A stretch of 64,000 nt of DNA from Tenacibaculum skagerrakense (GCF_004345825.1 NZ_SLXM01000002.1:1-64000), one strand, 5' to 3'. Positions 49,142 through 59,715 are shown, counted from the first letter of the stretch. Numbers and translations are program-made. The notes: generated from the letters alone by a model not told the origin.

Positions 49142-49759
49142 ATGTCTGGGTTAATAGGAAAAAAAGTAGGTATGACCAGCTTATTCGATGAGAATGGGAA
49201 AAATATCCCATGTACTGTTATCGAAGCAGGTCCATGCGTAGTTACCCAAGTCAGAACCGAAGAGGTTGATGGCTATTCAGCTTTACAACTTGGTTTCGAT
49301 GACAAGAAGGCAAAAAGCTCTAATAAAGCTTTAGACGGTCACTTTGCAAAAGCAGGTACTGTTGCTAAGAAAAAAGTCGTTGAGTTCCAAGGTTTCGAAG
49401 GTGAGTATAAATTGGGTGACTCAATTACAGTTGAGTGTTTTACTGAAGGAGAATTTGTTGATGTTTCAGGTACTTCTAAAGGTAAAGGATTTCAAGGGGT
49501 TGTTAAACGTCACGGATTTGGTGGTGTTGGACAAGCTACTCACGGTCAACATAACCGTTTAAGAGCACCAGGTTCTATTGGTGCTGCTTCTTATCCTGCA
49601 AGAGTATTCAAAGGAATGCGTATGGCAGGAAGAATGGGAAGTGATAAAGTTAAAGTTCAAAATTTAAGAGTATTAAAAGTTGTTCCAGAAAAGAACCTTA
49701 TAGTTGTTAAAGGTGCTGTTCCAGGTCATAAAAACTCTTATGTAATTATCGAGAAGTAA
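49142..49759 (+). CDS. rplC: 50S ribosomal protein L3
   Basis: 205 residues. [11 protein letters not shown]-terminus, [14 protein letters not shown] and the Gln-containing loop [21 protein letters not shown] (PrmB target region) are present. First gene of a transcript with a long leader; its stop overlaps the rplD ATG by one base. Confidence 0.98.
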   Translation: MSGLIGKKVGMTSLFDENGKNIPCTVIEAGPCVVTQVRTEEVDGYSALQLGFDDKKAKSSNKALDGHFAKAGTVAKKKVVEFQGFEGEYKLGDSITVECFTEGEFVDVSGTSKGKGFQGVVKRHGFGGVGQATHGQHNRLRAPGSIGAASYPARVFKGMRMAGRMGSDKVKVQNLRVLKVVPEKNLIVVKGAVPGHKNSYVIIEK

Positions 49760-50388
49760 TGAAGGTAGCAGTATTAGATATTACAGGTAAAGATACTGGT
49801 AGAAAAGTTGAACTTTCTAACGAAGTATTCGGAATTGAGCCAAATGATCACGCTATTTACTTAGATGTAAAGCAATATTTGGCAAATCAAAGACAAGGTA
49901 CTCATAAGTCGAAGGAAAGAGCTGAGATTACTGGTAGTACAAGAAAGATTAAAAAGCAAAAAGGTACAGGTACTGCTCGTGCAGGAAGTATCAAGTCTCC
50001 AGTTTTTAGAGGTGGAGGACGTATCTTCGGTCCAAGACCAAGAAATTACTCTTTCAAATTAAATAAAAACTTAAAGCGTTTAGCACGTAAGTCTGCTTTA
50101 AGTATTCAAGCAAAAGATAGCAATTTAGTAGTAATTGAAGATTTCAATTTTGAAACTCCAAAAACTCAAGAATTTGTTAAGGTGTTAAAAGCTTTAGAAT
50201 TAGATGCGAAAAAATCATTATTCGTATTAGGAGCAGAAAATAAGAATGTATACTTATCTTCTCGTAACTTAAAGAATTCTAAAGTAGTTAGTGCTACAGG
50301 ATTAAATACTTACAACGTATTAAACGCTGGTAAAGTAGTTATTGCTGAGAGTACTTTAGAAGGAATTGAATCTAATTTAAGTAAATAG
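49759..50388 (+). CDS. rplD: 50S ribosomal protein L4
   Basis: 209 residues. Typical extended loop [23 protein letters not shown] that lines the exit tunnel is present. In enterobacteria L4 regulates the S10 operon by attenuation and translation, which is relevant to the hairpin upstream of rplC. Coupled to rplC by a 1-nt overlap. Confidence 0.98.
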   Translation: MKVAVLDITGKDTGRKVELSNEVFGIEPNDHAIYLDVKQYLANQRQGTHKSKERAEITGSTRKIKKQKGTGTARAGSIKSPVFRGGGRIFGPRPRNYSFKLNKNLKRLARKSALSIQAKDSNLVVIEDFNFETPKTQEFVKVLKALELDAKKSLFVLGAENKNVYLSSRNLKNSKVVSATGLNTYNVLNAGKVVIAESTLEGIESNLSK

Positions 50389-50396
50389 GGAGTAAG

Positions 50397-50684
50397 ATGA
50401 GTATTTTAATAAAACCTATTATTACAGAGAAAGCAACAAATGATAGTGAACGTTTTAATCGTTACACTTTTGTTGTAAACAAGAAAGCTAACAAAATTCA
50501 AATTAAGGATGCTGTTGAGGCTACTTACGGTGTAACAGTTGAAACTGTAAGAACTTTAAATCATCCTGCTTTAAGAAAAACTAAGTATACTAAGAAAGGT
50601 TTAGTATCTGGTTTAACAAGCGGTTATAAAAAAGCGGTTGTTCAGTTAGCAGAAGGCGAAATTGATTTTTATAACAATCTATAA
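50397..50684 (+). CDS. rplW: 50S ribosomal protein L23
   Basis: 95 residues. IIKPIITEKATN-type start (ILIKPIITEKATND), the NKKANKIQIKDAVE loop and VRTLNHPALR region are characteristic. Located at the tunnel exit and docking site for trigger factor and SRP. 8 bp after rplD. Confidence 0.97.
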   Translation: MSILIKPIITEKATNDSERFNRYTFVVNKKANKIQIKDAVEATYGVTVETVRTLNHPALRKTKYTKKGLVSGLTSGYKKAVVQLAEGEIDFYNNL

Positions 50685-50699
50685 GAATAAGAAAGACAA

Positions 50700-51524
50700 A
50701 TGTCAGTTAGAAAATTAAAACCAATAACACCAGGTCAGCGTTTTAGAGTTGTGAATGGGTTCGACACCATCACTACTGATAAGCCGGAAAAGTCATTATT
50801 GGCTCCGAAAAAAAGAACTGGAGGTCGAAACAACCAGGGTCGTATGACTACACCAAACAGAGGTGGAGGACATAAAAGAAGATATCGTATTATCGATTTT
50901 AAAAGAAATAGATATAACGATCCTGCTACAGTATTAACTATCGAGTACGATCCAAACCGTACAGCGTTTATCGCGTTAGTTGAGTATGCTGATGGAGAAA
51001 AGCGTTATGTTATCGCACAAAACGGATTAAAAGTTGGACAAACTATCGTTTCAGGAAAAGAAGCTACACCAGATGTAGGAAACACTATGTTCTTAAGTGA
51101 TATTCCATTAGGAACAACTATTTCTTGTATAGAATTACGTCCAGGTCAAGGAGCTGTTATGGCTCGTTCTGCAGGTTCTTTTGCTCAGTTAATGGCAAGA
51201 GACGGAAAATATGCAATTGTTAAGTTACCTTCAGGTGAAACAAGATTAATCTTACAAACTTGTATGGCAACAATTGGAGTAGTATCTAATTCAGATCACC
51301 AATTATTAGTTTCTGGTAAAGCTGGTAGATCTAGATGGTTAGGTAGAAGACCAAGAACTAATGCAGTTAGAAAGAACCCAGTTGATCACCCAATGGGAGG
51401 TGGTGAAGGACGTTCTTCTGGAGGACATCCAAGATCTAAGAATGGTATCCCAGCTAAAGGATATAAGACTAGATCTAAGACTAAAGCTAGTAACAAGTAT
51501 ATTTTAGAACGTAGAAAGAAATAA
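50700..51524 (+). CDS. rplB: 50S ribosomal protein L2
   Basis: 274 residues. Conserved [20 protein letters not shown]-terminal tail and the C-terminal [19 protein letters not shown] with the His implicated in peptidyl transfer. Full length, 15 bp after rplW, 6 bp before rpsS. Confidence 0.98.
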   Translation: MSVRKLKPITPGQRFRVVNGFDTITTDKPEKSLLAPKKRTGGRNNQGRMTTPNRGGGHKRRYRIIDFKRNRYNDPATVLTIEYDPNRTAFIALVEYADGEKRYVIAQNGLKVGQTIVSGKEATPDVGNTMFLSDIPLGTTISCIELRPGQGAVMARSAGSFAQLMARDGKYAIVKLPSGETRLILQTCMATIGVVSNSDHQLLVSGKAGRSRWLGRRPRTNAVRKNPVDHPMGGGEGRSSGGHPRSKNGIPAKGYKTRSKTKASNKYILERRKK

Positions 51525-51530
51525 TAAATC

Positions 51531-51809
51531 ATGGCAAGATCATTAAAAAAAGGACCTTACGTTCACTACAAGTTAGAAAGAAAAGTGTTAGCTAATGTAG
51601 AGGCAGGAAAAAAATCTGTGATCAAAACTTGGTCAAGAGCTAGTATGATTACTCCTGATTTTGTTGGACAAACTATCGCAGTTCATAACGGACGTCAGTT
51701 TGTACCTGTTTACGTTACAGAAAACATGGTAGGTCATAAGTTAGGCGAATTTTCACCAACTCGTTCATTCCGTGGACATGCTGGTGCTAAAAATAAAGGA
51801 AAAAAATAG
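51531..51809 (+). CDS. rpsS: 30S ribosomal protein S19
   Basis: 92 residues. [12 protein letters not shown] start, [22 protein letters not shown] core, and [14 protein letters not shown]-terminal segment identify S19 of the 30S head. Tight spacing with rplB and rplV. Confidence 0.98.
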   Translation: MARSLKKGPYVHYKLERKVLANVEAGKKSVIKTWSRASMITPDFVGQTIAVHNGRQFVPVYVTENMVGHKLGEFSPTRSFRGHAGAKNKGKK

Positions 51810-51818
51810 TAGGATATT

Positions 51819-52223
51819 ATGGGAAGTCGTAAACATAACATGGCACAACAGTTAAAGGAAGCTAAGAAGCAAAAAGCTATCGCTAAGCTTACTAACTGTC
51901 CTACGTCACCAAGAAAAATGCGCTTAGTAGCGGATCAAGTAAGAGGTGTTGAAGTTGAAAAAGCTTTACAAATCTTAAAATTCAGTCCAAAGGAAGCATC
52001 TCGTAACTTAGAAAAGTTATTATTGTCTGCTATTGCAAACTGGCAAGCAAAAAATGAAGATGCAAGCATGGAAGATGCTGGATTATTCGTAAAATCTATT
52101 TATGTAGATAGCGCAGGGATGTTAAAGAGATTAAGGCCAGCTCCACAAGGGCGTGCTCATAGAATTCGTAAGCGTTCTAATCACGTTACTTTAGAGTTAG
52201 GAACTAAAAATAACAGCAATTAA
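51819..52223 (+). CDS. rplV: 50S ribosomal protein L22
   Basis: 134 residues. The core [15 protein letters not shown] and the C-terminal hairpin [27 protein letters not shown] that reaches the exit tunnel are intact. The N-terminus ([18 protein letters not shown]) is longer than in Escherichia, as in other flavobacteria. Confidence 0.97.
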   Translation: MGSRKHNMAQQLKEAKKQKAIAKLTNCPTSPRKMRLVADQVRGVEVEKALQILKFSPKEASRNLEKLLLSAIANWQAKNEDASMEDAGLFVKSIYVDSAGMLKRLRPAPQGRAHRIRKRSNHVTLELGTKNNSN

Positions 52224-52234
52224 TCAAAGTAGAA

Positions 52235-52963
52235 ATGGGACAAAAGACAAATCCAATAGGAAATCGTTTAGGAATTATCAGAGGATGGGAATCTAACTGG
52301 TATGGTGGAAATGACTACGGTGATAAAATTGCTGAAGATGATAAGATAAGAAAGTATTTAAATGCTAGATTATCTAAGGCAAGTGTTTCTCGTATTATTA
52401 TTGAGCGTACTTTAAAACTTGTAACCGTTACTATCACTACTGCACGTCCAGGTATCATCATTGGTAAAGGAGGTCAAGAGGTAGACAAGTTAAAAGAAGA
52501 GCTTAAGAAAATTACTGGTAAAGAAGTTCAAATCAATATTTTTGAAATTAAGCGTCCAGAATTAGATGCAAACTTAGTTGCTTCTAGTATTGCTCGTCAA
52601 ATCGAAAATAGAATTTCATACAAGCGTGCTACAAAAATGGCTATAGCGGCTGCAATGCGTATGAACGCAGAAGGTATTAAAGTACAACTTTCTGGTCGTT
52701 TAAACGGAGCTGAAATGGCACGTTCTGAACACTACAAAGAGGGAAGAATTCCTTTATCTACTTTCAGAGCAGATATCGATTATTCACTTGTTGAAGCACA
52801 TACTACATACGGAAGAATCGGTGTGAAAGTATGGATTATGAAAGGTGAGGTTTATGGTAAGCGTGAATTATCTCCATTAGTTGGATTATCTAAACAAAAA
52901 GGTAATGCAGCATCTAGTGCAAAAGCTGGAAATGGAAGACGTCAACCTCGCAGAAGAAAATAA
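52235..52963 (+). CDS. rpsC: 30S ribosomal protein S3
   Basis: 242 residues. KH motif [18 protein letters not shown], and the C-terminal domain with [20 protein letters not shown] and [10 protein letters not shown]. Basic tail RRQPRRRK. Forms the mRNA entry channel of the 30S subunit with S4 and S5. Confidence 0.98.
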   Translation: MGQKTNPIGNRLGIIRGWESNWYGGNDYGDKIAEDDKIRKYLNARLSKASVSRIIIERTLKLVTVTITTARPGIIIGKGGQEVDKLKEELKKITGKEVQINIFEIKRPELDANLVASSIARQIENRISYKRATKMAIAAAMRMNAEGIKVQLSGRLNGAEMARSEHYKEGRIPLSTFRADIDYSLVEAHTTYGRIGVKVWIMKGEVYGKRELSPLVGLSKQKGNAASSAKAGNGRRQPRRRK

Positions 52964-52983
52964 TTTTATAAAAGAAATTAGAG

Positions 52984-53415
52984 ATGTTACAGCCAAAAAG
53001 AGTAAAATTTCGTAGAGTTCAGAAAGGTAAAGGGAACATGAATGGTAACTCTGGTAGAGGTACCGAATTATCAAACGGAATGTTTGGTATCAAATCCTTA
53101 GACCAGAACTTATTTACTTCTCGACAAATTGAAGCTGCTCGTATTGCGGCAACTCGTTATATGAAAAGGGAAGGGCAACTTTGGATTAAAATTTTCCCAG
53201 ACAAGCCAATAACTAAGAAACCGTTAGAGGTACGTATGGGTAAAGGTAAAGGAGCACCTGACCATTTTGTTGCTGTTGTTAAACCAGGAAGAATCTTATT
53301 TGAAGTTGGTGGAGTACCAATGGAAGTTGCAAAAGAAGCGTTACGTTTAGCAGCTCAAAAGCTTCCTGTGAAAACTAAGTTTATCATTGCAAGAGATTTT
53401 GATTATAACGCTTAA
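52984..53415 (+). CDS. rplP: 50S ribosomal protein L16
   Basis: 143 residues. [16 protein letters not shown] start, [24 protein letters not shown] and [18 protein letters not shown] are diagnostic. Organises the A-site tRNA region. 20 bp after rpsC. Confidence 0.98.
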   Translation: MLQPKRVKFRRVQKGKGNMNGNSGRGTELSNGMFGIKSLDQNLFTSRQIEAARIAATRYMKREGQLWIKIFPDKPITKKPLEVRMGKGKGAPDHFVAVVKPGRILFEVGGVPMEVAKEALRLAAQKLPVKTKFIIARDFDYNA

Positions 53416-53427
53416 TTCTAGTAGATC

Positions 53428-53619
53428 ATGAAACAATCAGAAATAAAAGAATTATCAACAGCTGACTTACAAGATAAGCTTGGAGCGTTGAAGAAAAATT
53501 ACACTGATCTTAAGATGGCTCATGCAATAACTCCATTGGATAATCCTTTGCAGTTAAGAGCCTTAAGAAAAACTGTAGCAAGAATTGCTACAGAGTTAAC
53601 TAAAAGAGAATTACAATAA
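53428..53619 (+). CDS. rpmC: 50S ribosomal protein L29
   Basis: 63 residues of antiparallel helices: MKQSEIKELSTADLQ and the conserved ALRKTVARIATELTKRE tail. Usual order rplP-rpmC-rpsQ supports it. Confidence 0.97.
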   Translation: MKQSEIKELSTADLQDKLGALKKNYTDLKMAHAITPLDNPLQLRALRKTVARIATELTKRELQ

Positions 53620-53637
53620 TTCTAGTCAGTTTTAAAG

Positions 53638-53895
53638 ATGGAAAAAAGAAATCTTAGAAAAGAGAGAATAGGTGTAGTATCTAGCAACAAAATGGAGAAA
53701 TCTATCGTAGTTAGCGAGGTAAAAAGAGTAAAACACCCAATGTACGGTAAATTCGTTAAGAAAACGAAGAAGTACGTTGCACATGACGAGAATAACGATT
53801 GCAACATTGGAGATACTGTTAAAATAATGGAAACACGTCCATTAAGTAAATCTAAGCGTTGGAGATTAGTAGAAATCCTAGAAAGAGCTAAATAA
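53638..53895 (+). CDS. rpsQ: 30S ribosomal protein S17
   Basis: 85 residues. [18 protein letters not shown] start, [19 protein letters not shown] and [17 protein letters not shown] segments define S17. 1 bp before the rplN ATG. Confidence 0.97.
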   Translation: MEKRNLRKERIGVVSSNKMEKSIVVSEVKRVKHPMYGKFVKKTKKYVAHDENNDCNIGDTVKIMETRPLSKSKRWRLVEILERAK

Positions 53896-53896
53896 T

Positions 53897-54265
53897 ATGT
53901 TACAGACAGAATCAAGATTAAAAGTAGCAGACAACACTGGAGCTAAAGAGGTTTTAGTGATTAGAGTTTTAGGAGGAACAAAAAAGCGTTACGCTAGCGT
54001 TGGAGATAAAATAGTTGTTACTGTAAAGTCTGCAACTCCAAACGGAACTGTAAAGAAAGGTCAAGTATCTCGTGCAGTTGTTGTTCGTACTAAGAAAGAA
54101 GTTAGACGTAAAGACGGATCATATATTAGATTTGATGATAATGCTTGTGTACTTTTAAACCCTGCTGAGGAGATGAGAGGAACACGTGTATTCGGTCCTG
54201 TGGCTCGTGAATTACGTGAGAAACAATTTATGAAAATAGTATCATTAGCACCTGAGGTGTTATAA
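53897..54265 (+). CDS. rplN: 50S ribosomal protein L14
   Basis: 122 residues. [18 protein letters not shown] start and the [30 protein letters not shown] C-terminus (ends SLAPEVL) are canonical. Binds h14 at the subunit interface and the RsfS silencing factor in other bacteria. Confidence 0.98.
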   Translation: MLQTESRLKVADNTGAKEVLVIRVLGGTKKRYASVGDKIVVTVKSATPNGTVKKGQVSRAVVVRTKKEVRRKDGSYIRFDDNACVLLNPAEEMRGTRVFGPVARELREKQFMKIVSLAPEVL

Positions 54266-54279
54266 AATCAGATTTTAAG

Positions 54280-54588
54280 ATGAAGAAATTTAAAATTAAA
54301 TCAGGAGATACTGTTAAAGTTATCGCAGGAGATCACAAAGGATCTGAAGGAAAAGTTTTACGTATCCTTAAAGACAAGGATAGAGTAGTAGTAGAAGGTG
54401 TGAATATGATTTCAAAGCACACTAAACCTAGCGCTGCTAATCCACAAGGAGGTATCGTAAAGCAAGAGGCTCCATTACATATTTCGAACGTTGCTTTAGT
54501 AGAAAATGGTGAAGCTGTAAGAGTAGGTTATAAAGTTGAAGGAGATGCTAAAACTAGAATCTCTAAAAAAACTAAAAACGAAATATAA
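54280..54588 (+). CDS. rplX: 50S ribosomal protein L24
   Basis: 102 residues. KOW motif [19 protein letters not shown] at the N-terminus and [18 protein letters not shown] loop. An assembly initiator of the 50S subunit. 2 bp before rplE. Confidence 0.97.
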   Translation: MKKFKIKSGDTVKVIAGDHKGSEGKVLRILKDKDRVVVEGVNMISKHTKPSAANPQGGIVKQEAPLHISNVALVENGEAVRVGYKVEGDAKTRISKKTKNEI

Positions 54589-54590
54589 TC

Positions 54591-55142
54591 ATGAGTTACG
54601 TACCAAGATTAAAAGAAGAATACAAAGCTAGAGTTATCAAAGCTCTAACTGAAGAGTTCGGATATAAGAACGTAATGCAAGTACCTAAATTACAGAAAAT
54701 TGTAGTAAGTAAAGGTGTAGGTGCTGCTATTGCTGATAAGAAATTAATTGATTATGCAATTGAAGAATTAACTTCTATTACTGGTCAAAAAGCAGTTCCA
54801 ACAATTTCTAAGAAAGACGTTGCAAACTTCAAATTACGTAAAGGAATGCCAATTGGTGCTAAGGTTACGTTAAGAGGAGATATTATGTATGAATTCTTAG
54901 ATCGTTTAATTACTGCTTCTTTACCACGTGTAAGAGATTTTAATGGAATTAAGGCAAATGGATTCGATGGTAGAGGTAATTACAATTTAGGTATTACTGA
55001 ACAAATCATTTACCCAGAGATTAATATTGATCAAGTGAAAAAAATCAATGGAATGGATATTACTTTTGTAACATCTGCTGAAACTGATAAAGAAGCTAAA
55101 TCATTATTAGGAGAATTAGGTTTACCATTTAAAAAGAATTAA
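54591..55142 (+). CDS. rplE: 50S ribosomal protein L5
   Basis: 183 residues. [17 protein letters not shown] start, [18 protein letters not shown] and [15 protein letters not shown] motifs. Contacts 5S rRNA and the P-site tRNA. Directly followed by rpsN. Confidence 0.98.
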   Translation: MSYVPRLKEEYKARVIKALTEEFGYKNVMQVPKLQKIVVSKGVGAAIADKKLIDYAIEELTSITGQKAVPTISKKDVANFKLRKGMPIGAKVTLRGDIMYEFLDRLITASLPRVRDFNGIKANGFDGRGNYNLGITEQIIYPEINIDQVKKINGMDITFVTSAETDKEAKSLLGELGLPFKKN

Positions 55143-55144
55143 AC

Positions 55145-55414
55145 ATGGCTAAAGAATCAATGAAAGCGCGCGAGCGTAAAAGAGCTAAAACGGTTGCTAA
55201 ATATGCTGAGAAAAGAAAAGCTTTAAAAGAAGCTGGAGAATACGAAGCATTACAAAAGTTACCTAAAAACGCTTCGCCTGTAAGAAAGCACAATCGTTGT
55301 AAGCTAACAGGTCGTCCAAAAGGATATATGCGCCAGTTTGGGATTTCACGTGTTACTTTCCGTGAGATGGCAAACCAAGGATTAATTCCAGGTGTTAAGA
55401 AAGCTAGTTGGTAG
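55145..55414 (+). CDS. rpsN: 30S ribosomal protein S14 (zinc-independent form)
   Basis: 89 residues, with the long insert typical of the C-minus type ([38 protein letters not shown]) and no CxxC pairs. A strong terminator follows 25 bp after the stop, so this is the last gene of the rplC transcript, unlike in most bacteria where rpsH follows directly. Confidence 0.98.
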   Translation: MAKESMKARERKRAKTVAKYAEKRKALKEAGEYEALQKLPKNASPVRKHNRCKLTGRPKGYMRQFGISRVTFREMANQGLIPGVKKASW

Positions 55415-55438
55415 AAATATCTATCAATATATAATATT

Positions 55439-55475
55439 AAAAAGCGCACAATTATTCCAATTGAGCGCTTTTTTT
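55439..55475 (+). terminator. Terminator splitting the spc operon after rpsN
   Basis: Stem aaaaagcgc (55439-55447) with gcgcttttt (55465-55473); inside it a second helix caatt/aattg closes a 5-nt loop. The T run continues to 55475. The A-rich left arm could also serve the opposite direction. Confidence 0.9.
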
Positions 55476-55491
55476 ATTATTATTACTTTCG
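55461..55491 (+). promoter_or_regulatory. Candidate promoter of the LytTR gene inside the terminator
   Basis: TTG at 55461-55463 (within the terminator hairpin) and tactttcg at 55484-55491, 20 bp apart, approximate -33 and -7 boxes; the last two bases deviate from TTTG by one. The -7 box ends two bases before the ATG. Confidence 0.4.
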
Positions 55492-55493
55492 AA

Positions 55494-56348
55494 ATGTTTA
55501 CTACAATAAAAGCATATATTAATACTCCTTATCCTTTCTACTATTATTTTAAGGAAGCTTTTTTAATCGGCATTATAATTTTTGCTTTAGGCACATCATT
55601 TAGTGTTCTTTTTGAGCCGTTTGATGTTAATTTTAGTGAATTAAAGTTTAATTACTTTATTGTTTCAATTATACATTCCTTAGTATCTTTTGTGGTTTTT
55701 CTATGTTCAGCTACAATCTTATCATCGATTATAGTAGACAATACAAAGTGGAAAATCAAACATGAGATGTTGTTTTTGGGAATTGTACTCTTGTTAATCG
55801 GAATTGTTCAATTCCTTATTAGGGATTTTATATATAATAAAACAGATAATTGGTCCTTTCGATATTTATACGAAGAAATTAGAAATACTTTTTTTATAGG
55901 TATGTTGTTTGTTTTTATAATTACTTCTTTAAATGTTGAACGCTTAAAAGAATTGTATTCCAAAAGAAGTATAAGAATCAATAATATAATAGCTGATAAG
56001 ACAGCGTCAAGCTCGAGTGTTTTTATTGTGACTAAAGTTAAGAGTGATGATTTTAACTTGGAACTTTCAAATCTTCTATTTGTAAAATCGGATAAAAATT
56101 ATGTGCAATTTTATCTTAAAGATGGTTCTGTGTTGTTAAAAAGGATGTCTTTGTCAAGTGTTTTACAACAATTGTCTGATGTTAATTTTATGATTCAAAC
56201 TCATAGATCTTACATCGTGAATTTAACAGAGATAATTAGTGTTAAAGGAAATGCTCAAGGGTATCAATTAACACTACAACATTCTGATTATTTAGTTCCA
56301 GTTTCACGATCTATGATAGAACTTTTTGAGAAAGCTATACAAGGTTAA
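55494..56348 (+). CDS. LytTR DNA-binding regulator with four-helix membrane domain
   Basis: 284 residues from the ATG at 55494; the frame runs upstream to 55392 but through the rpsN terminator. Residues 20-160 contain four hydrophobic segments. Residues 185-284 are a LytTR domain (LLFVKSDKNYVQFYLKDGS, MIQTHRSYIVNLTEI, YLVPVSRSMIELF). There is no receiver domain, so the signal probably enters through the membrane part. It sits in the middle of a ribosomal protein operon, a very unusual place, and precedes an acyltransferase gene by 116 bp. Confidence 0.85.
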   Translation: MFTTIKAYINTPYPFYYYFKEAFLIGIIIFALGTSFSVLFEPFDVNFSELKFNYFIVSIIHSLVSFVVFLCSATILSSIIVDNTKWKIKHEMLFLGIVLLLIGIVQFLIRDFIYNKTDNWSFRYLYEEIRNTFFIGMLFVFIITSLNVERLKELYSKRSIRINNIIADKTASSSSVFIVTKVKSDDFNLELSNLLFVKSDKNYVQFYLKDGSVLLKRMSLSSVLQQLSDVNFMIQTHRSYIVNLTEIISVKGNAQGYQLTLQHSDYLVPVSRSMIELFEKAIQG

Positions 56349-56464
56349 TTTGTTTTCTTGTTATTCATGACATTCGCTTTGTCATAAGTCACAAACTATT
56401 ACTTTTCAATACTTTTTAAATCCTGCAAATATAATTTTGAGTTTTATTTTTTTAAAATTCAATA

Positions 56465-57572
56465 ATGGATAAACAGCGTAGATACGATTTAGATTGGTTA
56501 AGAGTTTGCTCAGTTTTTGCAGTTTTTTTACACCATGTATGCATGCCTTTTAATGGAGATAATTTTCATATTATGAATAATGAATCTAGTAAAATAATTG
56601 ATGATATGATGGTGTATTTTGAACAATTTAGATTGCCCATTTTATTTTTAGTCTCAGGAGTTGGAACTGTGTTTGCTTTTTCAAAAAAAAACATGGTATC
56701 AGTTTATAATTGAACGAGTCAAGCGTCTTGTAATTCCTCTGGTCTTTGGTGTTTTGGTAATAGTTCCTCCTCAAGTATATTATGAAGAATATATTGAGCA
56801 ATCTTCTTTTTTCAAAGTTTTGCCGGAAATAGTATTACAAAACAAAGTGAATCATTTATGGTTTATAGAACAGTTATTTGTTCTTTCATTATTATTTATA
56901 CCTATTATACTACTTATGAATTCAAATAAAAGATTTTTGGTTTACAATTTTATGTCTAATTGGAGCCAAAGATTTGAAATCTTTTCATGGGTAGTGATAT
57001 TAATAATCTTGCGAGTATTTAGTAAATTTTATTTTCCATCAAATTCTAATTCTCTAACTAACTTGTCTACATTATTGTTTTATGCTTTCTTCTTTTTCTC
57101 TGGGATTGTAATTGCAAAAAATCAAAATATATGGTTATTGCTACAAAAGAATAGAAGAAAAAATTTATTTTTAGCTTTTATCTCTACAGTTGTATTCTAT
57201 GTGTATTACTTTATACCTACTGATGTAATTTCGCCTTTTTTATCTCTGCAACACCGCTGGAATTTATGGTATATAGTATGTTGCCTAGTAAGTTGGGGAG
57301 TAATTATTTCAATTTTAGGATATTCATCAGTTTATTTAAATAATAAAAGCAAAGTTTTGTCAAAGCTTAATGAAGCAGTGTATCCATTTTATATCCTTCA
57401 TCAAACAGTAATAATAATTTTTGGTTATTATATAATAAATAATGACTTAACACTCATAATCAAATTAATACTGTTATTAATAAGTTCATTTTTTACGATA
57501 GGAGTAATTTATATTTTTTTTATAAAACCTTTCAAGTTAATAAGATTCTTATTCGGGATGAAAAATCGATAA
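56465..57572 (+). pseudogene. Acyltransferase 3 family membrane protein, frameshifted at an A9 run
   Basis: The first 82 residues (YDLDWLRVCSVFAVFLHHV, then LPILFLVSGVGTVFAFSKK) end at a stop shortly after nine A (56683-56691). From 56661 another frame continues TWYQFIIERVKRLVIPLVFG and about 290 more residues with some eight hydrophobic segments. Removing one A joins both into one protein of about 369 residues, the full family length. Such proteins O-acylate sugars or lipids at the membrane; the RH of LHH-like motif and downstream helices are intact. It is either a true loss, a slippage-switchable gene or a sequencing error. Confidence 0.75.
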
Positions 57573-57674
57573 TTTTAGTTGAAAAGTAATGGTTTTTATA
57601 CAATACAAAATTGTCAATAAATTAATAGTCAAACCGATAATTCATAATTCTCTTTTTTTTTCAAAAACTTTACG

Positions 57675-57682
57675 TATATTTG
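57675..57682 (+). promoter_or_regulatory. -7 box TATATTTG of the rpsH transcript
   Basis: Matches TAnnTTTG and resembles the rpsL promoter region (both read ATTTGCACACT). The expected -33 TTG is not evident. It gives a leader of about 165 nt before rpsH. Confidence 0.6.
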
Positions 57683-57779
57683 CACACTGTTTTCACAGGG
57701 TAAGTTATGCCTTTTTGCTAACAAACATAGAGAAATAGCTGGCTTTAGGGAAAACAAAAATGAGTTTTAACTGGTTTCA

Positions 57780-57829
57780 GGTTTAGTGGCTACGACAATT
57801 CGTAAGTAAAATAGAAGCTGCTAAAAACC
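57780..57829 (+). promoter_or_regulatory. Structured leader element upstream of rpsH
   Basis: ggtttagtggct (57780-57791) pairs with agctgctaaaaacc (57816-57829) through a 12-bp helix with two G-U pairs and a 2-nt bulge; inside it acga-caat-tcgt (57792-57803) forms a small hairpin. It ends 20 bases before the rpsH start. S8 represses translation by binding a hairpin near the L5 start in Escherichia, so an S8-binding site is a plausible reading (inference). Confidence 0.5.
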
Positions 57830-57849
57830 AAAACCGCAATTTAATTAAT

Positions 57850-58248
57850 ATGTATACAGATCCAATCGCGGATTTTCTTACTCGTGTTAGAAATGCTATT
57901 ATGGCAGGGCACAGAGTTGTAGAAGTTCCAGCTTCAAAATTGAAGAAGGAGATGACTAAGATTTTGTTTGATCAAGGTTACATTTTAAGTTATCAGTTCA
58001 TTGAAGATAAAGTTCAAGGAACTATCAAGATAGCTTTAAAGTACGATAAGCAAACAAAAGAACCAGTTATCAGAAAAATTCAAAGAGTATCTACTCCAGG
58101 TTTACGTAAGTATGTAGGTGCTAAAGAAATGCCAAGAGTTTTAAACGGTCTTGGTATCGCAATTGTATCAACTTCAAAAGGTGTGATGACTAACAAGAAA
58201 GCACGTCAAGAGAATGTTGGTGGAGAGGTATTATGTTACGTTTATTAA
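57850..58248 (+). CDS. rpsH: 30S ribosomal protein S8
   Basis: 132 residues. [15 protein letters not shown] start, [24 protein letters not shown] core and [25 protein letters not shown] end. A primary 16S-binding protein and, in enterobacteria, the repressor of the spc operon. First gene after the interruption. Confidence 0.98.
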   Translation: MYTDPIADFLTRVRNAIMAGHRVVEVPASKLKKEMTKILFDQGYILSYQFIEDKVQGTIKIALKYDKQTKEPVIRKIQRVSTPGLRKYVGAKEMPRVLNGLGIAIVSTSKGVMTNKKARQENVGGEVLCYVY

Positions 58249-58263
58249 TAAACATTTTGTAAG

Positions 58264-58809
58264 ATGAGTAGAATAGGTAAAAGCCCAATCACATTACCAC
58301 AAGGTGTTGAAGTAAAAGTAAACGATAACGTGGTAACAGTAAAAGGTAAGTTAGGAGAGTTAACTCAAGAGTTGTCTTCTGGTATTACTTTAAAGGAAGA
58401 GGATGGTACGTTAACTTTAGAAAGACCATCAGATAGTAAAGAACACAAAGCTGCACACGGTTTATACCGAGCTTTAATCAATAACATGGTTGAAGGTGTT
58501 AGTAATGGTTATACTAAGGAATTAGAGTTGGTAGGAGTTGGTTATAGAGCATCTAATCAAGGTCAGAAATTAGATTTAGCTTTAGGATTTTCTCATAACA
58601 TTATATTAGAGTTAGCACCAGAGGTTAAGGTTGAAACAGTATCTGAAAAAGGTAAAAATCCAATCGTAAAGTTAACTTCTCACGATAAGCAATTAGTGGG
58701 ACAAGTTGCGGCTAAGATTCGTTCTTTCCGTAAGCCTGAGCCATATAAAGGTAAAGGAGTTAAGTTTGTTGGTGAGGTAATTAGAAGAAAAGCAGGTAAA
58801 TCTGCATAA
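58264..58809 (+). CDS. rplF: 50S ribosomal protein L6
   Basis: 181 residues. [17 protein letters not shown] start, [10 protein letters not shown] and the C-terminal motif [22 protein letters not shown]. Located at the base of the stalk. 15 bp after rpsH. Confidence 0.98.
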   Translation: MSRIGKSPITLPQGVEVKVNDNVVTVKGKLGELTQELSSGITLKEEDGTLTLERPSDSKEHKAAHGLYRALINNMVEGVSNGYTKELELVGVGYRASNQGQKLDLALGFSHNIILELAPEVKVETVSEKGKNPIVKLTSHDKQLVGQVAAKIRSFRKPEPYKGKGVKFVGEVIRRKAGKSA

Positions 58810-58820
58810 TAATTAGTGTT

Positions 58821-59171
58821 ATGGCATTATCAAAACTTGAAAGAAGACAACGTATAAAGTATAGAATAAGAAAAGTTATTTCTGGTACCGCTGAAAAACC
58901 AAGGTTATCAGTTTTTAGAAGTAATAAAGAAATCTATGCTCAAATAATTAATGATGTAGACGGAGTAACAATTGCTGCCGCATCATCAAGAGATAAAGAA
59001 ATTGCATCTGGTTCTAAAGCAGAAACTGCTGCAGCTGTAGGAAAAGCAATCGCTGAAAAGGCTGTTAAAGCAGGGTTAGAGACTGTTGCTTTTGATCGTA
59101 ACGGGTATTTATACCATGGACGTGTAAAAGTATTAGCAGACGCTGCAAGAGAGGCTGGTTTAAAATTTTAA
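58821..59171 (+). CDS. rplR: 50S ribosomal protein L18
   Basis: 116 residues. [31 protein letters not shown] and [24 protein letters not shown] are typical. Binds 5S rRNA together with L5 and L25. Confidence 0.98.
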   Translation: MALSKLERRQRIKYRIRKVISGTAEKPRLSVFRSNKEIYAQIINDVDGVTIAAASSRDKEIASGSKAETAAAVGKAIAEKAVKAGLETVAFDRNGYLYHGRVKVLADAAREAGLKF

Positions 59172-59182
59172 GAAATTATATT

Positions 59183-59704
59183 ATGTTAGGATATAAAAAC
59201 GTAGAAAGAGTAAAACCAAGCGGATTAGAGCTTGTTGACAGATTAGTTGGTGTTCAACGTGTTACTAAAGTTACTAAAGGAGGTAGAGCATTTGGTTTTT
59301 CTGCGATCGTAGTAGTAGGTGACGGTAAAGGAGTAGTTGGACATGGATTAGGGAAGTCTAAAGATGTATCATCTGCAATTGCAAAAGCAGTTGAAGATGC
59401 AAAGAAGAACTTAGTTCGTATTCCACTTTTAAACGGAACATTACCTCACGAGCAAAAAGGTAAATTCGGTGGAGCAAAGGTGTTTATTAAGCCTGCTTCA
59501 AATGGTACCGGGGTTATTGCTGGTGGTGCTGTACGTGCCGTATTAGAGTCTGTAGGAGTACACGACGTATTATCGAAGTCTCAAGGGTCATCTAACCCAC
59601 ACAACGTAGTAAAAGCAACTTTTGATGCATTATTACAATTACGTAGTGCTGAAACTATCGCAAGACAAAGAGGTATTTCATTAGAGAAAGTTTTTAACGG
59701 ATAA
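59183..59704 (+). CDS. rpsE: 30S ribosomal protein S5
   Basis: 173 residues. [20 protein letters not shown] loop and [20 protein letters not shown] motif; the mRNA-helicase face of the entry channel. 11 bp after rplR. Confidence 0.98.
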   Translation: MLGYKNVERVKPSGLELVDRLVGVQRVTKVTKGGRAFGFSAIVVVGDGKGVVGHGLGKSKDVSSAIAKAVEDAKKNLVRIPLLNGTLPHEQKGKFGGAKVFIKPASNGTGVIAGGAVRAVLESVGVHDVLSKSQGSSNPHNVVKATFDALLQLRSAETIARQRGISLEKVFNG

Positions 59705-59715
59705 ATTTTAAGACG

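Noticed and set aside
56683..56691. Programmed ribosomal frameshift in the acyltransferase
   Set aside because: There is a slippery A run but no clear stimulatory hairpin just downstream; replication slippage or sequencing error is the simpler explanation.
56661..57572. Independent gene starting with TTG
   Set aside because: Its opening residues are an out-of-frame reading of the acyltransferase N-terminal half; it becomes family-like only after the A run, so it is the second part of a frameshifted gene.
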